A stretch of DNA of 64,000 nt, from NCBI RefSeq assembly GCF_005281835.1, contig NZ_RZIS01000006.1:1-64000 (forward strand), given 5' to 3'. How positions within the stretch are numbered: the stretch's first letter is position 1; the number at the start of each line of letters is the position of its first letter. The DNA is from Vibrio profundi (lineage in GTDB: Bacteria; Pseudomonadota; Gammaproteobacteria; Enterobacterales; Vibrionaceae). Positions 47,357 through 55,689 of the stretch are shown here, piece after piece. A program made the translations under genes and the position numbers. The notes under the pieces were generated by a model. It saw only the letters and a program-made list of their open reading frames with translations. It was not told the origin of the DNA and made no database searches.

Positions 47357-47668
47357 TTAGTGTGTGGTGAGCGAAAGTTCTATATCGCAATAAGGTTGTA
47401 CTGGCGACTCACCAAATTCATCATACGCGTTATGTAATCGTAAGTACGCTTTCTTGATCCCAAGTCGAAGTAGCTCTTCTTTCACTTTATCCAGTGAGTT
47501 GTAATGAAGTGGCTCATCGTCTTCTTTTACGGGCTCCAACTTGTGCTTGTATTCCACTGCTAATAAATATTCAGATACGTCAGAGCAACCAATCACATAA
47601 ACTTTAGGTGGGATGTATGAGTCTTTGTGGTGGCCATGTAACCACATATCAAGCTGATGTTTTTGCAT
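47357..47668 (-). CDS. Conserved small protein of unknown function (possibly DUF6482)
   Basis: A 103-residue soluble protein with no signal or membrane segment. It contains SEYLLAVEYKHKLEP (a predicted beta hairpin), a middle helix KVKEELLRLGIKKAYLRL and the segment AYDEFGE, which recalls a small family annotated DUF6482 in gammaproteobacteria; I am not certain. It ends nine bases from the mutH stop, convergent with mutH. No function can be proposed. Confidence 0.7.
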   Translation of the reverse strand: MQKHQLDMWLHGHHKDSYIPPKVYVIGCSDVSEYLLAVEYKHKLEPVKEDDEPLHYNSLDKVKEELLRLGIKKAYLRLHNAYDEFGESPVQPYCDIELSLTTH

Positions 47669-47778
47669 ATATGAACTCCAAATCTTGTCTTAAAGCTTAG
47701 TAAAAGTAGTTCAATTCGCTAGGAATTAACATCATATTAACATATATAATTCTGTTTGATAGCTTAATCTATTCAGAG

Positions 47779-47813
47779 TAAAGGCAGAAAGCGGGATGCT
47801 CTCTGCCTTTTAC
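47779..47813 (-). terminator. Probable terminator after the DUF1127 gene
   Basis: Arms AAAGGCAGA (47780-47788) and TCTGCCTTT (47802-47810) form a hairpin with a 13-base loop. The T tract is short on either strand, so strength is uncertain. Confidence 0.5.
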
Positions 47814-47905
47814 CTTAATCAATTCAAATTCCAATCTACGAAATCGACACCATAATTGATATCAGGCGTTGGTAAGGGGCCAAATGGTATTACAAGCCCC
47901 AAATA

Positions 47906-48157
47906 TTACGTTGGTATTCGAGCGCTTAAAACACGGCGTAGATGACGAACTCGACGTTCGGCTTTAACGGCTTCAGGCTCTGAAAAACCAACTGGACGAC
48001 CATCACTTTCTAAGCCGATATCTCTTAGTAAATGAGCATTGTTCCACGGTAAATCATAGGCGCTTCGGCGTAACTTTCGTTGCCATGCTTTTTCTTCACG
48101 ACGTAAGTCGGCACGAACTAATACTGTAGCTAATTTTAGATAAATAGAATGACGCAT
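47906..48157 (-). CDS. DUF1127 small basic protein
   Basis: An 83-residue, arginine-rich protein whose middle segment LLRDIGLESDGRPVG matches the DUF1127 signature (LxDIGL followed by basic residues). Such proteins bind RNA or affect phosphate and carbon metabolism in some alphaproteobacteria; no role is established in vibrios that I know. A GGAG site lies eight bases before the ATG. Upstream on the same strand are a strong hairpin and a 40-codon open frame, suggesting a short two-gene message. Confidence 0.85.
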   Translation of the reverse strand: MRHSIYLKLATVLVRADLRREEKAWQRKLRRSAYDLPWNNAHLLRDIGLESDGRPVGFSEPEAVKAERRVRHLRRVLSARIPT

Positions 48158-48231
48158 AATGTTTCTCCAGTTAAAAAGATTACTGGGAAAAATGGCGTTT
48201 CATGTAAGGAATATAGAGAGGTGATTCTTCT

Positions 48232-48266
48232 CTTATTCGGCTGCCATTTTTCCGCAGCCAAATAAG
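48232..48266 (-). other. Strong hairpin between the 40-codon gene and DUF1127
   Basis: Arms CTTATTCGGCTGC (48232-48244) and GCAGCCAAATAAG (48254-48266) pair at 12 of 13 positions around a 9-base loop. No T run follows on the minus strand. It lies 13 bases after the stop of the small frame and 75 bases before the DUF1127 start. It may regulate or process the message. Confidence 0.6.
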
Positions 48267-48278
48267 GTTACGGATCAA

Positions 48279-48401
48279 TTAGATAGGTTTATCTTGTGAG
48301 TTTCGATCGGCCATTACACTGGTGGTAGGCATAGCCGCTACCATATGAGTGCGAGATACGTTCGATGCGCAAATATGCTGAATAAAATCAAAAGTTTTCA
48401 T
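48279..48401 (-). CDS. Hypothetical 40-residue protein
   Basis: The frame begins MKTFDFIQHICASNVSRTH and ends QDKPI. A perfect GGAGG ribosome site lies six bases before the ATG (48399-48401). A promoter (TTGAAT, 16 bases, TAGAAT) is found about 80 bases upstream. The protein is soluble, with no obvious domain, one cysteine and four methionines. It is below the size normally reported by gene finders. I do not recognise it; translation is inferred from the ribosome site, promoter and lack of overlap with any other gene. Confidence 0.6.
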   Translation of the reverse strand: MKTFDFIQHICASNVSRTHMVAAMPTTSVMADRNSQDKPI

Positions 48402-48478
48402 TTTGCGCCTCCAAGCTAACTAATAAATCCAAAAATTGAGGGGTGTTTCCGCAGCGAGATTACTGCTTTCACGGTTAA

Positions 48479-48506
48479 ATTCTATGCAAATGAGGATATT
48501 ATTCAA
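48479..48506 (-). promoter_or_regulatory. Candidate promoter of the 40-codon gene
   Basis: On the minus strand TTGAAT, a 16-base spacer and TAGAAT lie about 80 bases before the small gene's start codon, giving a leader of roughly 70 bases. Confidence 0.5.
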
Positions 48507-48623
48507 CCAGTAATTTCATAACATTATAAAAACAAACTATTTACCTAATAACCAATTGCATATGAAAGTAACTATAAGTTATTCGGCTAGGTTATATAAA
48601 AAGACAGCATTTTCCTCTACAAA

Positions 48624-48651
48624 CATAAAGCCACGCATTAAGCGTGGCTTG
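48624..48651 (-). terminator. vpsR terminator
   Basis: On the minus strand, arms AAGCCACGC and GCGTGGCTT with loop TTAAT are followed by a short T-rich stretch, 24 bases after the vpsR stop. Confidence 0.75.
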
Positions 48652-48674
48652 AATAAATCTTTTGAATTATCAGA

Positions 48675-50009
48675 TTAAACGGCATTTTCCGAAATCAGAC
48701 TATGTTTATTGAGTAGTCGATACATGGTCGCTCTCGAAACCCCTAACTCTTTCGCAGCTAAAGAAACTTGTCCGCTATGAGACTCTAATACTAATAGCAG
48801 CGCATCACGCTCAGAGCGTTCCCGAATACTTTTCAAGCTCCGCCTACCATCACTACGTTTTGGTAAATCCAGCTGCTCTTCATCGATCATCACCGAATCA
48901 GACATCAGCACTACTCGCTTAATCTGATTCGTTAATTCTCTAACATTCCCTGGCCAGTGATAACGAGTCAACGCTTTAAGAGCATCCTCAGAAAAACTTC
49001 TGGCTTGCGCATTAAACTCTTTCGAATATTCCTGTAGGAAGTAACGAGACAATACTGCAATGTCTCCAGCTCGCTCTTTTAAGCTTGGGACATTGATTCT
49101 TAACACATTAATGTAATGGTAAAGCTCTTCATTAAACTCACCTTCTATCAATGCTTTTTCAATATCAGAAGAATTTGAAGCCAAAATACGAACATCAACG
49201 GCTTTAGTGCCTTCAGCCGTATCTATCGTGCCCTCTTGTAAAAACCTGAGAAGATTCATCTGCTGTGATTTCGGCATGGCCAAAATATCATTCAATAAAA
49301 TCGTTCCGCCATCAGCTTGTTCCAACATACTTGGCTTCACTAATACGTCACTACTGATGCCAAACAACTCTGATTCGATTCTAGATTCAGACAATGCGCG
49401 GCAGTTAACCGTAAGAAAAAGCTTTTGAGATCGAGAAGACGTTTTATGGATAGCTTTAGCGACGGTCTCTTTACCAGAGCCGCTTTCGCCATAGATCAAG
49501 ATGCTGACATCGGTCGGCCCTATTCGCTTAACTTGGTCACGGAGACGCTTTAAAGGAACAGAATCGCCAAATAAGCCCATATCACTACTGTGCCCATAAT
49601 TCGGCCATACCTTCTTTTCGAGTTTGAGCATGCCTAACTGGTGACCAATGGTACTTAGGAGTTGAGCGTCTGGAATTGGTGCAGTAAAGAAATCAATACA
49701 GAAATTCACGATGAACTGGCAAATAGTGTCAGAACTCAATTGCGATTCACGAATAAATGCTATCCAGCGAACTTGCTTATGAGTGCTCACCAAATTGGCG
49801 ATCCCATTCAAGCTAAATTCATCATGGCTTAAATCAACAACACCAATACAAGGGCCTGTTTCAGAAATAAGTGCATCGGCTTTACGTAAATCAGCGCATT
49901 GAGTGCAACGCCAACCTACTTGTTCTAAAACAGATAACCAAGGTTCATAAGCTCCACCGACAACGATAAGAGAACCCGGTACTGAGTCCATCTTAAATTG
50001 AGTCCCCAT
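48675..50009 (-). CDS. vpsR: VpsR: c-di-GMP-responsive biofilm activator (bEBP family, degenerate)
   Basis: VpsR activates polysaccharide and biofilm genes in V. cholerae upon binding c-di-GMP. The 444 residues equal the V. cholerae length: receiver-like domain (about 10-130; Asp in GVVDLSHDEF), AAA+ domain (about 145-370) with Walker A GESGSGKE, and a Fis-type helix-turn-helix at the end (LAAKELGVSRATMYRLLN). Two bEBP hallmarks are missing: no GAFTGA loop follows SELFG, and Walker B reads GGTILLNDI instead of ...DEI. It should thus not remodel sigma-54 polymerase, consistent with VpsR acting with sigma-70. It lies beside lysS, as in V. cholerae. Confidence 0.95.
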   Translation of the reverse strand: MGTQFKMDSVPGSLIVVGGAYEPWLSVLEQVGWRCTQCADLRKADALISETGPCIGVVDLSHDEFSLNGIANLVSTHKQVRWIAFIRESQLSSDTICQFIVNFCIDFFTAPIPDAQLLSTIGHQLGMLKLEKKVWPNYGHSSDMGLFGDSVPLKRLRDQVKRIGPTDVSILIYGESGSGKETVAKAIHKTSSRSQKLFLTVNCRALSESRIESELFGISSDVLVKPSMLEQADGGTILLNDILAMPKSQQMNLLRFLQEGTIDTAEGTKAVDVRILASNSSDIEKALIEGEFNEELYHYINVLRINVPSLKERAGDIAVLSRYFLQEYSKEFNAQARSFSEDALKALTRYHWPGNVRELTNQIKRVVLMSDSVMIDEEQLDLPKRSDGRRSLKSIRERSERDALLLVLESHSGQVSLAAKELGVSRATMYRLLNKHSLISENAV

Positions 50010-50097
50010 CCCTACTTCCTTACTCTATTTTGTTAAATACCAGCCAAAGTCGCTAAAACAACCCATTTATATGAGCTTTAGCACTGACGTTACAGTA

Positions 50098-50126
50098 TTG
50101 AGACTATCTTAGATAATCCGTCTCAA
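50098..50126. promoter_or_regulatory. Inverted repeat upstream of vpsR
   Basis: TTGAGAC (50098-50104) and GTCTCAA (50120-50126) are exact complements 15 bases apart, about 90-117 bases upstream of the vpsR start. A further AGACTA copy lies at about 50132. It may be an operator for a dimeric regulator; which one is unknown. Confidence 0.5.
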
Positions 50127-50206
50127 TAGTAAGACTACGTTAGAAATAATGATTTTTCGAATGAATAGGAGGCAATATCAGAAATGCTTGATGAATATAT
50201 AAAACA

Positions 50207-50233
50207 AAAAAGCCACCTAACGAGGTGGCTTTT
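50207..50233 (-). terminator. lysS terminator
   Basis: On the minus strand, arms AAAAGCCACC and GGTGGCTTTT around a 6-base loop are followed by T's, 22 bases after the lysS stop. Confidence 0.88.
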
Positions 50234-50254
50234 ATCAAATCAGCTTAAAAAGAA

Positions 50255-51772
50255 TTAAGCTTGAGGGCGCATTGCCGGGAACAAGATCACGTCACGGATT
50301 GTGTGCGTGTTTGTAAATAGCATAGCTAGACGGTCGATACCGATACCTTGACCTGCTGTAGGCGGTAGGCCGTGCTCAAGCGCTGTGATGTAGTCTGCAT
50401 CGTAGTACATTGCTTCATCATCACCCGCGTCTTTCGCGTTCACTTGCGCTTTAAAACGCTCGTCTTGGTCTTGTGCATCGTTAAGCTCAGAGAAACCATT
50501 CGCAACTTCACGACCACCGATGAAGAACTCGAAACGGTCTGTGAAGAACGGGTTATCATCGCTACGACGAGCTAGAGGAGAGATATCCGCTGGGTAGCCA
50601 GTGATGAAGGTTGGTTGAATTAGCTGAGGCTCAGCCGTTTCACCAAAGATTTCTTCAAGTAGCTGACCACATGTCCAGAACGTTTCTACTTCAACGTGAA
50701 CTGATTTAGCAATACCTACCATCTTGTCACGGTCTTGAAGATCAGCTTCTGTTAGAGCTTGAATCTCGGCGTGCTCAGGGTTGTAGTGCTTGATTGCATC
50801 AAACATGCTCATGCGAGCGTACTTACCACCAAACTCTACTGTTTCGTCACCGTAAGGCATAGAAGTCGAACCAAGAACGTCCATCGCTGCTGTACTTAGC
50901 ATCTCTTCAGTCAGATCCATCAGATCTTTGTAATCCGAGTACGCTTGGTAGAATTCCATCATTGTGAATTCTGGGTTGTGACGTGGAGACAGACCTTCGT
51001 TTCGGAAGTTACGGTTGATCTCGAATACACGGTCAAAACCACCCACTACTAGACGCTTCAGGTAAAGCTCAGGGGCAACACGTAGGTACATGTCGATGTC
51101 TAGCGCGTTGTGATGAGTGATGAATGGACGTGCAGTCGCACCACCAGGGATCACGTGCATCATTGGCGTTTCAACTTCTAGGTAGCCTTTTGAGCTCATG
51201 AAGTTACGGATTGAAGATACAAGCTTAGAACGCACGATGAATGCGTTACGAGAATCTTCGTTCACGATTAGGTCAACGTAACGCTGACGGTAACGCATCT
51301 CTTGGTCAGTCAGACCGTGGAATTTCTCTGGTAGAGGGCGAAGTGCTTTAGTTAGCAATTCAAACTCTTCCATGTTCACGTAAAGGTCGCCTTTGCCTGA
51401 CTTGTGAAGTGCGCCTTTAACACCGATGATGTCACCGATATCTAGACCTTGGTACTTCTCTTTTAGTACTTTCTGAACGTCTTTCGCAGCATAAGCTTGA
51501 ATACGGCCAGATGTTTCTTGAATCGCTAAGAACGGACCACGCTTCGCCATAACACGACCAGCGATAGCAACGATGTGGTTTAATTCTTCTAGCTCTTCTT
51601 TGCTCTTTTCACCGAATTCAGCTTGAAGGTCGCCAGCTAAGTGCTCACGACGGAAATCATTAGGGTGGCCATTAGCTTTACAGCTTTGGCGGATATGATC
51701 CAGCTTGCTACGACGCTCTGCAATCAGTTTGTTTTCTTCTTGTACGTTGTCGTTTTGAACAGCATCAGTCAT
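50255..51772 (-). CDS. lysS: Lysyl-tRNA synthetase LysS (class II)
   Basis: LysS charges tRNA-Lys. The 505 residues have an N-terminal OB-fold anticodon domain (about 60-170; [12 protein letters not shown]) and a class II catalytic core with motif 1 ([21 protein letters not shown]), motif 2 ([21 protein letters not shown]) and motif 3 ([10 protein letters not shown]). The length equals E. coli LysS (505). It follows prfB by 34 bases on the same strand, the conserved prfB-lysS pair. Confidence 0.98.
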   Translation of the reverse strand: MTDAVQNDNVQEENKLIAERRSKLDHIRQSCKANGHPNDFRREHLAGDLQAEFGEKSKEELEELNHIVAIAGRVMAKRGPFLAIQETSGRIQAYAAKDVQKVLKEKYQGLDIGDIIGVKGALHKSGKGDLYVNMEEFELLTKALRPLPEKFHGLTDQEMRYRQRYVDLIVNEDSRNAFIVRSKLVSSIRNFMSSKGYLEVETPMMHVIPGGATARPFITHHNALDIDMYLRVAPELYLKRLVVGGFDRVFEINRNFRNEGLSPRHNPEFTMMEFYQAYSDYKDLMDLTEEMLSTAAMDVLGSTSMPYGDETVEFGGKYARMSMFDAIKHYNPEHAEIQALTEADLQDRDKMVGIAKSVHVEVETFWTCGQLLEEIFGETAEPQLIQPTFITGYPADISPLARRSDDNPFFTDRFEFFIGGREVANGFSELNDAQDQDERFKAQVNAKDAGDDEAMYYDADYITALEHGLPPTAGQGIGIDRLAMLFTNTHTIRDVILFPAMRPQA

Positions 51773-51806
51773 TTTCGATGTATCCTGTTTGTAGTCGGTG
51801 AAAATC

Positions 51807-52905
51807 TTACAGGCCTGATTTCAGGCTAGCTTCGATAAATTTGTCTAGGTCGCCATCGAGAACCGCTTGAGTATTGCGGTTTTCAATGCCAGTGCGTAAA
51901 TCTTTAATACGAGAATCGTCTAATACGTAAGAGCGGATTTGGCTGCCCCAACCGATATCTGATTTCGTATCTTCATTCGCTTGCTTTTCAGCATTTTGCT
52001 TTTGAATTTCAAGTTCGAATAGCTTAGCTCGAAGCTGCTTCATCGCTTGATCTTTGTTTTTATGCTGCGAACGATCGTTCTGACACTGCACCACAGTATT
52101 CGTTGGTACGTGAGTAATACGTACCGCTGATTCTGTGGTGTTTACGTGCTGACCACCCGCGCCTGAAGCACGGTATACGTCGATACGTAAATCAGAAGGG
52201 TTAATGTCGATCGTAATGTTGTCATCAATCTCTGGGTAGATAAACGCAGATGCAAATGAAGTATGACGACGGCCACTTGAATCAAATGGTGATTTACGAA
52301 CCAAGCGGTGTACACCTGTCTCAGTACGTAACCAACCGTACGCGTACTCACCAGAGATACGTACCGTTGCACCTTTAAGGCCAGCGACTTCGCCTTCAGA
52401 CACTTCAATCACTTCTGTTTTGAAGCCCTTAGCTTCTGCCCAACGCAAGTACATGCGCAGCATCATAGAAGTCCAGTCTTGAGCTTCTGTACCACCAGAA
52501 CCTGACTGTAAATCGATGTAGCAATCTGAAGCATCATGATCGCCAGAGAACATACGACGGAACTCTAGTTTACCTAGCTTAGCTTCAAGCTCTGCAAGTT
52601 CTGGTTCAATTTCGTCGAACGTTTCTTGGTCTTCTTCTTCAACCGCAAGCTCAAGTAGACCGTCTACATCCTCAACACCTTGGTCAAGCAAGTCGATGGT
52701 TTCTACTACCGCTTCCAGTGCAGAACGCTCTTTGCCTAGCGCTTGAGCACGCTCAGGTTCGTTCCATACATCCGGTTGTTCTAATTCTGCGTTTACTTCT
52801 TCTAGACGCTCTTTCTTAGCGTCATAGTCAAAGGTACCCCCTCAGGATATTTGTGCGCTCAGACACATCCTGCAGACGGTTTTTGATTGGATTGATTTCA
52901 AACAT
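51807..52905 (-). CDS. prfB: Peptide chain release factor 2 (RF2), programmed +1 frameshift
   Basis: RF2 terminates translation at UGA and UAA. The start codon is at 52905; after 25 codons the frame meets TGA at 52828-52830. The shift site reads AGG GGG TAC CTT TGA C: an internal Shine-Dalgarno, then slippery CTT before the TGA. Skipping one base joins 25 codons to 340 more, giving 365 residues, the E. coli length. The second part carries the peptidyl-release motif [14 protein letters not shown] segment ([14 protein letters not shown]), [13 protein letters not shown] (GGQ) and the SPF anticodon-like motif in [16 protein letters not shown]2 levels thereby feed back on its own synthesis. Confidence 0.97.
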
Positions 52906-52921
52906 TTTAGCTCATCATTTA

Positions 52922-52952
52922 TGAGTAGAATTTAACCGAAGAATTCTACTCA
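52922..52952. repeat. Perfect inverted repeat upstream of prfB
   Basis: TGAGTAGAATT (52922-52932) and AATTCTACTCA (52942-52952) are perfect complements around a 9-base loop, 17 bases before the prfB start codon. No T run follows in the minus direction, so it is not a typical terminator. It could be a leader hairpin or an operator. Confidence 0.6.
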
Positions 52953-52972
52953 AAAATGTGACGGAGATACAG

Positions 52973-53014
52973 AAAAAAATACGTTTCCAGCCCATCAATT
53001 AGACAGGCTAGAAA
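52973..53014 (-). terminator. Probable recJ terminator
   Basis: On the minus strand, arms TTTCTAGCC and GGCTGGAAA (one G-T pair) precede a run of seven T's three bases later, about 30 bases after the recJ stop. Confidence 0.6.
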
Positions 53015-53042
53015 GGATTGATTCTGAAAAGGGGAAGGATGC

Positions 53043-54782
53043 CTATTTTGCTTCTAAATGATCGATCATCAATTGCAAAGATTGATTGCCACGAAACTCA
53101 TTAATATCTAATTTATACGCCAAACGAACCGTCTTCACGGATGCATCTGGCCAGCGACGTAGATCAACATTAAACGCAATACCATCAATCATGATATTTG
53201 TTGGGTGACCTTTAAATAGAGGCTCTAACATCAGCTTCAAATGTTTCTCACCCACCAATTTTTGATGCAGCACTTTAAACTCACCATCAAAAATTGGCTC
53301 AGGGAACGCTTGCCCCCAAGGTCCACCAGCACGCAATGTTTCCGCTGTATGCATTGAGAATTCTTCAGGTTTGAGCTCACCGTCCGACAAAATGATGCCT
53401 TTTAGCGCCGCTTCATCGAGCTCTTGCTTAACGATTTCATCAAACAATTTACTGAAACGGTTAAAGTCCGCTTCCTTGATAGTTAGACCAGCAGCCATCG
53501 CGTGACCACCAAACTTTAATATCAGACCTGGGTGCTGAGTATCAATTCTATCGAGCGCATCTCGCATGTGCAGCCCTGGTATCGAGCGACAAGAACCTTT
53601 GATATAGCCTTCACCGCCATCAGCAAACGCAATCACCGGGCGATGGAATTTATCTTTGATTCGAGAGGCAAGAATACCAATCACACCTTGGTGCCAATCC
53701 CGCTGGAATAACGCTAAACCATAAGGCAGTTCCGCATCTTCACCAAATTGCAGACGTTCACAAAAAGCCATCGCTTCTTGCTTCATGCCTTCTTCAATTT
53801 CTTTACGGGTTTGATTTAGGCCATCGAGTTCACTTGCCATTCGACGCGCTGCATGAATGTTGTTACTCATTAAGAGTTCAACACCAAAAGACATGTCGTC
53901 GAGACGGCCAGCAGCATTGATACGCGGGCCAAGTGCAAAGCCAAAATCAGAAGCAACCAAGCGACGTGCATCTCTTTTCGCAACTTCAATAAGCGCTTGA
54001 ATACCCGGTCGAGCTTTACCTGCACGGATCCGCTGCAGGCCTTGATGTACCAAAATACGGTTATTATCATCCAGTGGGACAACATCCGCTACCGTACCCA
54101 ACGCGACTAAATCAATAAGCTCCATTAACTTAGGCTCAGGCATGCCTTGCTGAGCAAACCAACCCGATTTACGCATATGTACACATAGAGCCATCATTAA
54201 ATAGAAAGCCACCCCAACTCCAGCTAGCGCTTTAGAAGGAAACGCACAGCTTTCTAGGTTTGGGTTGACCATTGCATCCACCATCGGTAACTCGTGCCCA
54301 GGTAAGTGGTGATCGGTAACGAGAACTTCTAGCCCTTGTTCCTTAGCGAAGCGAACCCCTTCAATTGAAGAAACGCCATTATCAACCGTCATGATCACTT
54401 CAGCACCAATCTCGATCGCTTGCTCCACCACTTCAGGGCTTAAGCCGTAGCCATCTTCAAAACGGTTTGGTACCAAGTAATCAACGTTCGAACTGCCAAG
54501 CATACGCAGCGCCAATACTGAAAGCGCTGAGCTTGTCGCACCATCAGCATCAAAATCACCGACGATAATAATGCGTTTTTGCTGCTGAATCGCGTTGAAT
54601 AACAACTCAACCGCCGCATCAATCCCGCCCAATTTCTGGTACGAGTGTAAGCCTTTGGCTGCCGTTTCTAATTGGCTAGCACTGGTAATTCCACGGCTGA
54701 CATAAATGCGTTTAAGTAAGTCAGGTTGATTACCAGCTAAGACACTAGTATCGACTTCAGGGCGGCGTTGAATCTCTATCAT
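53043..54782 (-). CDS. recJ: Single-strand DNA exonuclease RecJ
   Basis: RecJ degrades single-stranded DNA 5'-3' in recombination and mismatch repair. The 579 residues (E. coli 577) show DHH-family motifs: DFDADGATSSALS (about 78-90), MTVDNGVSS (about 132-140), TDHHLPG (about 158-164), the GTVADVVPL block, and the DHHA1 region with GGHAMAAGLTI (about 432). It lies between dsbC and prfB on the same strand, as in E. coli. Mismatch-repair MutH is also encoded in this window. Confidence 0.97.
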   Translation of the reverse strand: MIEIQRRPEVDTSVLAGNQPDLLKRIYVSRGITSASQLETAAKGLHSYQKLGGIDAAVELLFNAIQQQKRIIIVGDFDADGATSSALSVLALRMLGSSNVDYLVPNRFEDGYGLSPEVVEQAIEIGAEVIMTVDNGVSSIEGVRFAKEQGLEVLVTDHHLPGHELPMVDAMVNPNLESCAFPSKALAGVGVAFYLMMALCVHMRKSGWFAQQGMPEPKLMELIDLVALGTVADVVPLDDNNRILVHQGLQRIRAGKARPGIQALIEVAKRDARRLVASDFGFALGPRINAAGRLDDMSFGVELLMSNNIHAARRMASELDGLNQTRKEIEEGMKQEAMAFCERLQFGEDAELPYGLALFQRDWHQGVIGILASRIKDKFHRPVIAFADGGEGYIKGSCRSIPGLHMRDALDRIDTQHPGLILKFGGHAMAAGLTIKEADFNRFSKLFDEIVKQELDEAALKGIILSDGELKPEEFSMHTAETLRAGGPWGQAFPEPIFDGEFKVLHQKLVGEKHLKLMLEPLFKGHPTNIMIDGIAFNVDLRRWPDASVKTVRLAYKLDINEFRGNQSLQLMIDHLEAK

Positions 54783-54839
54783 ATTGATTGAGGCCTAACT
54801 TGAATAATCAGGCCTGCTCCTTCATGTTTATAATCGGAA

Positions 54840-55661
54840 TTACTGTTGCTCTAAGCGCTGCAGTAGTTGCGCTGGTGGTAAGTAGCCACTTACCAACTCA
54901 CCGCTCGGTAGGAAGATTGCTGGCGTACCACTGATACCCAGTTCACGGCCTAACGCATATTGTTCTCGGATCTGTTGCTCAGACTTCGCGACATCGCCTA
55001 CTGAGTCTGGAAACTTGCGATTCACTTTAGCATCATGCATCGCGGTTTGTGGATCTGCTGCTGCCCAAATCGTTGCCATTTGGCTCGCCACTTTTCCGCT
55101 AGCGCCTTGGCGTGGATACGCTAAGTAACGAACCGTGATTCCAAGCGCGTTGTAACCATCCATTTGGCTATGCAGCCTTACACAGTAACCACACGTAATA
55201 TCGGTGAACACGGTTACCACGTATTTTTCATTTTCCGCTTTGTATTCAATCGACTGGTCTGCGAATGCCGCTATTTTCTCTGCGTTAATAGGCGCTTGGC
55301 GCTCTGCAAGAATATCGCTAAATTTTCCATTCTCATCCAAAGAGTACAAAGTCCCTGCGATAAAGTGCTCGCCTGTGAGTGATGAGAAGATCACGCCACT
55401 ATTGGTTTGAATTTCTAGTAAACCTTCAATATCAGACGGCACAATATTAGACACTTTAATGCCAATCTTTTCAAAACGTGCAGTCAATGCTTTTGCGTCA
55501 AATTCGGTACTACCGGCCTGAACTGGTTCAGTTTGAGTCACTTTCGTCGCACTTTCTTGAGGTGCTTCCGTTTTATCGACAGACGCTGTGTCTTCTGCAC
55601 CATTACAAGCGGCCAGAAGGATTGGAAGAGTTAATAATGGAAGACGGCGTAATACGCTCAT
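54840..55661 (-). CDS. dsbC: Thiol:disulfide isomerase DsbC, with lipoprotein-type signal
   Basis: DsbC corrects wrong disulfide bonds in the periplasm. The 273 residues include the dimerisation domain (about 55-120) and the thioredoxin domain with active site CGYC (about 157-160) and the cis-proline loop GTPAIF. I chose the ATG at 55661, with AGGTGA seven bases upstream, not the 38-codon longer frame. The signal ends in the lipobox LAAC followed by Asn-Gly, so this DsbC is probably lipid-anchored, unlike soluble E. coli DsbC. A Thr/Glu/Ser-rich linker (about 22-50) follows the Cys. It lies between xerD and recJ as in E. coli. Confidence 0.92.
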   Translation of the reverse strand: MSVLRRLPLLTLPILLAACNGAEDTASVDKTEAPQESATKVTQTEPVQAGSTEFDAKALTARFEKIGIKVSNIVPSDIEGLLEIQTNSGVIFSSLTGEHFIAGTLYSLDENGKFSDILAERQAPINAEKIAAFADQSIEYKAENEKYVVTVFTDITCGYCVRLHSQMDGYNALGITVRYLAYPRQGASGKVASQMATIWAAADPQTAMHDAKVNRKFPDSVGDVAKSEQQIREQYALGRELGISGTPAIFLPSGELVSGYLPPAQLLQRLEQQ

Positions 55662-55689
55662 GCATGTCACCTTAATTATTAGAATTCTG

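Noticed and set aside
51807..52691. prfB as a truncated 294-residue gene or pseudogene
   Set aside because: The upstream 25 codons and the canonical frameshift site show an intact RF2 gene.
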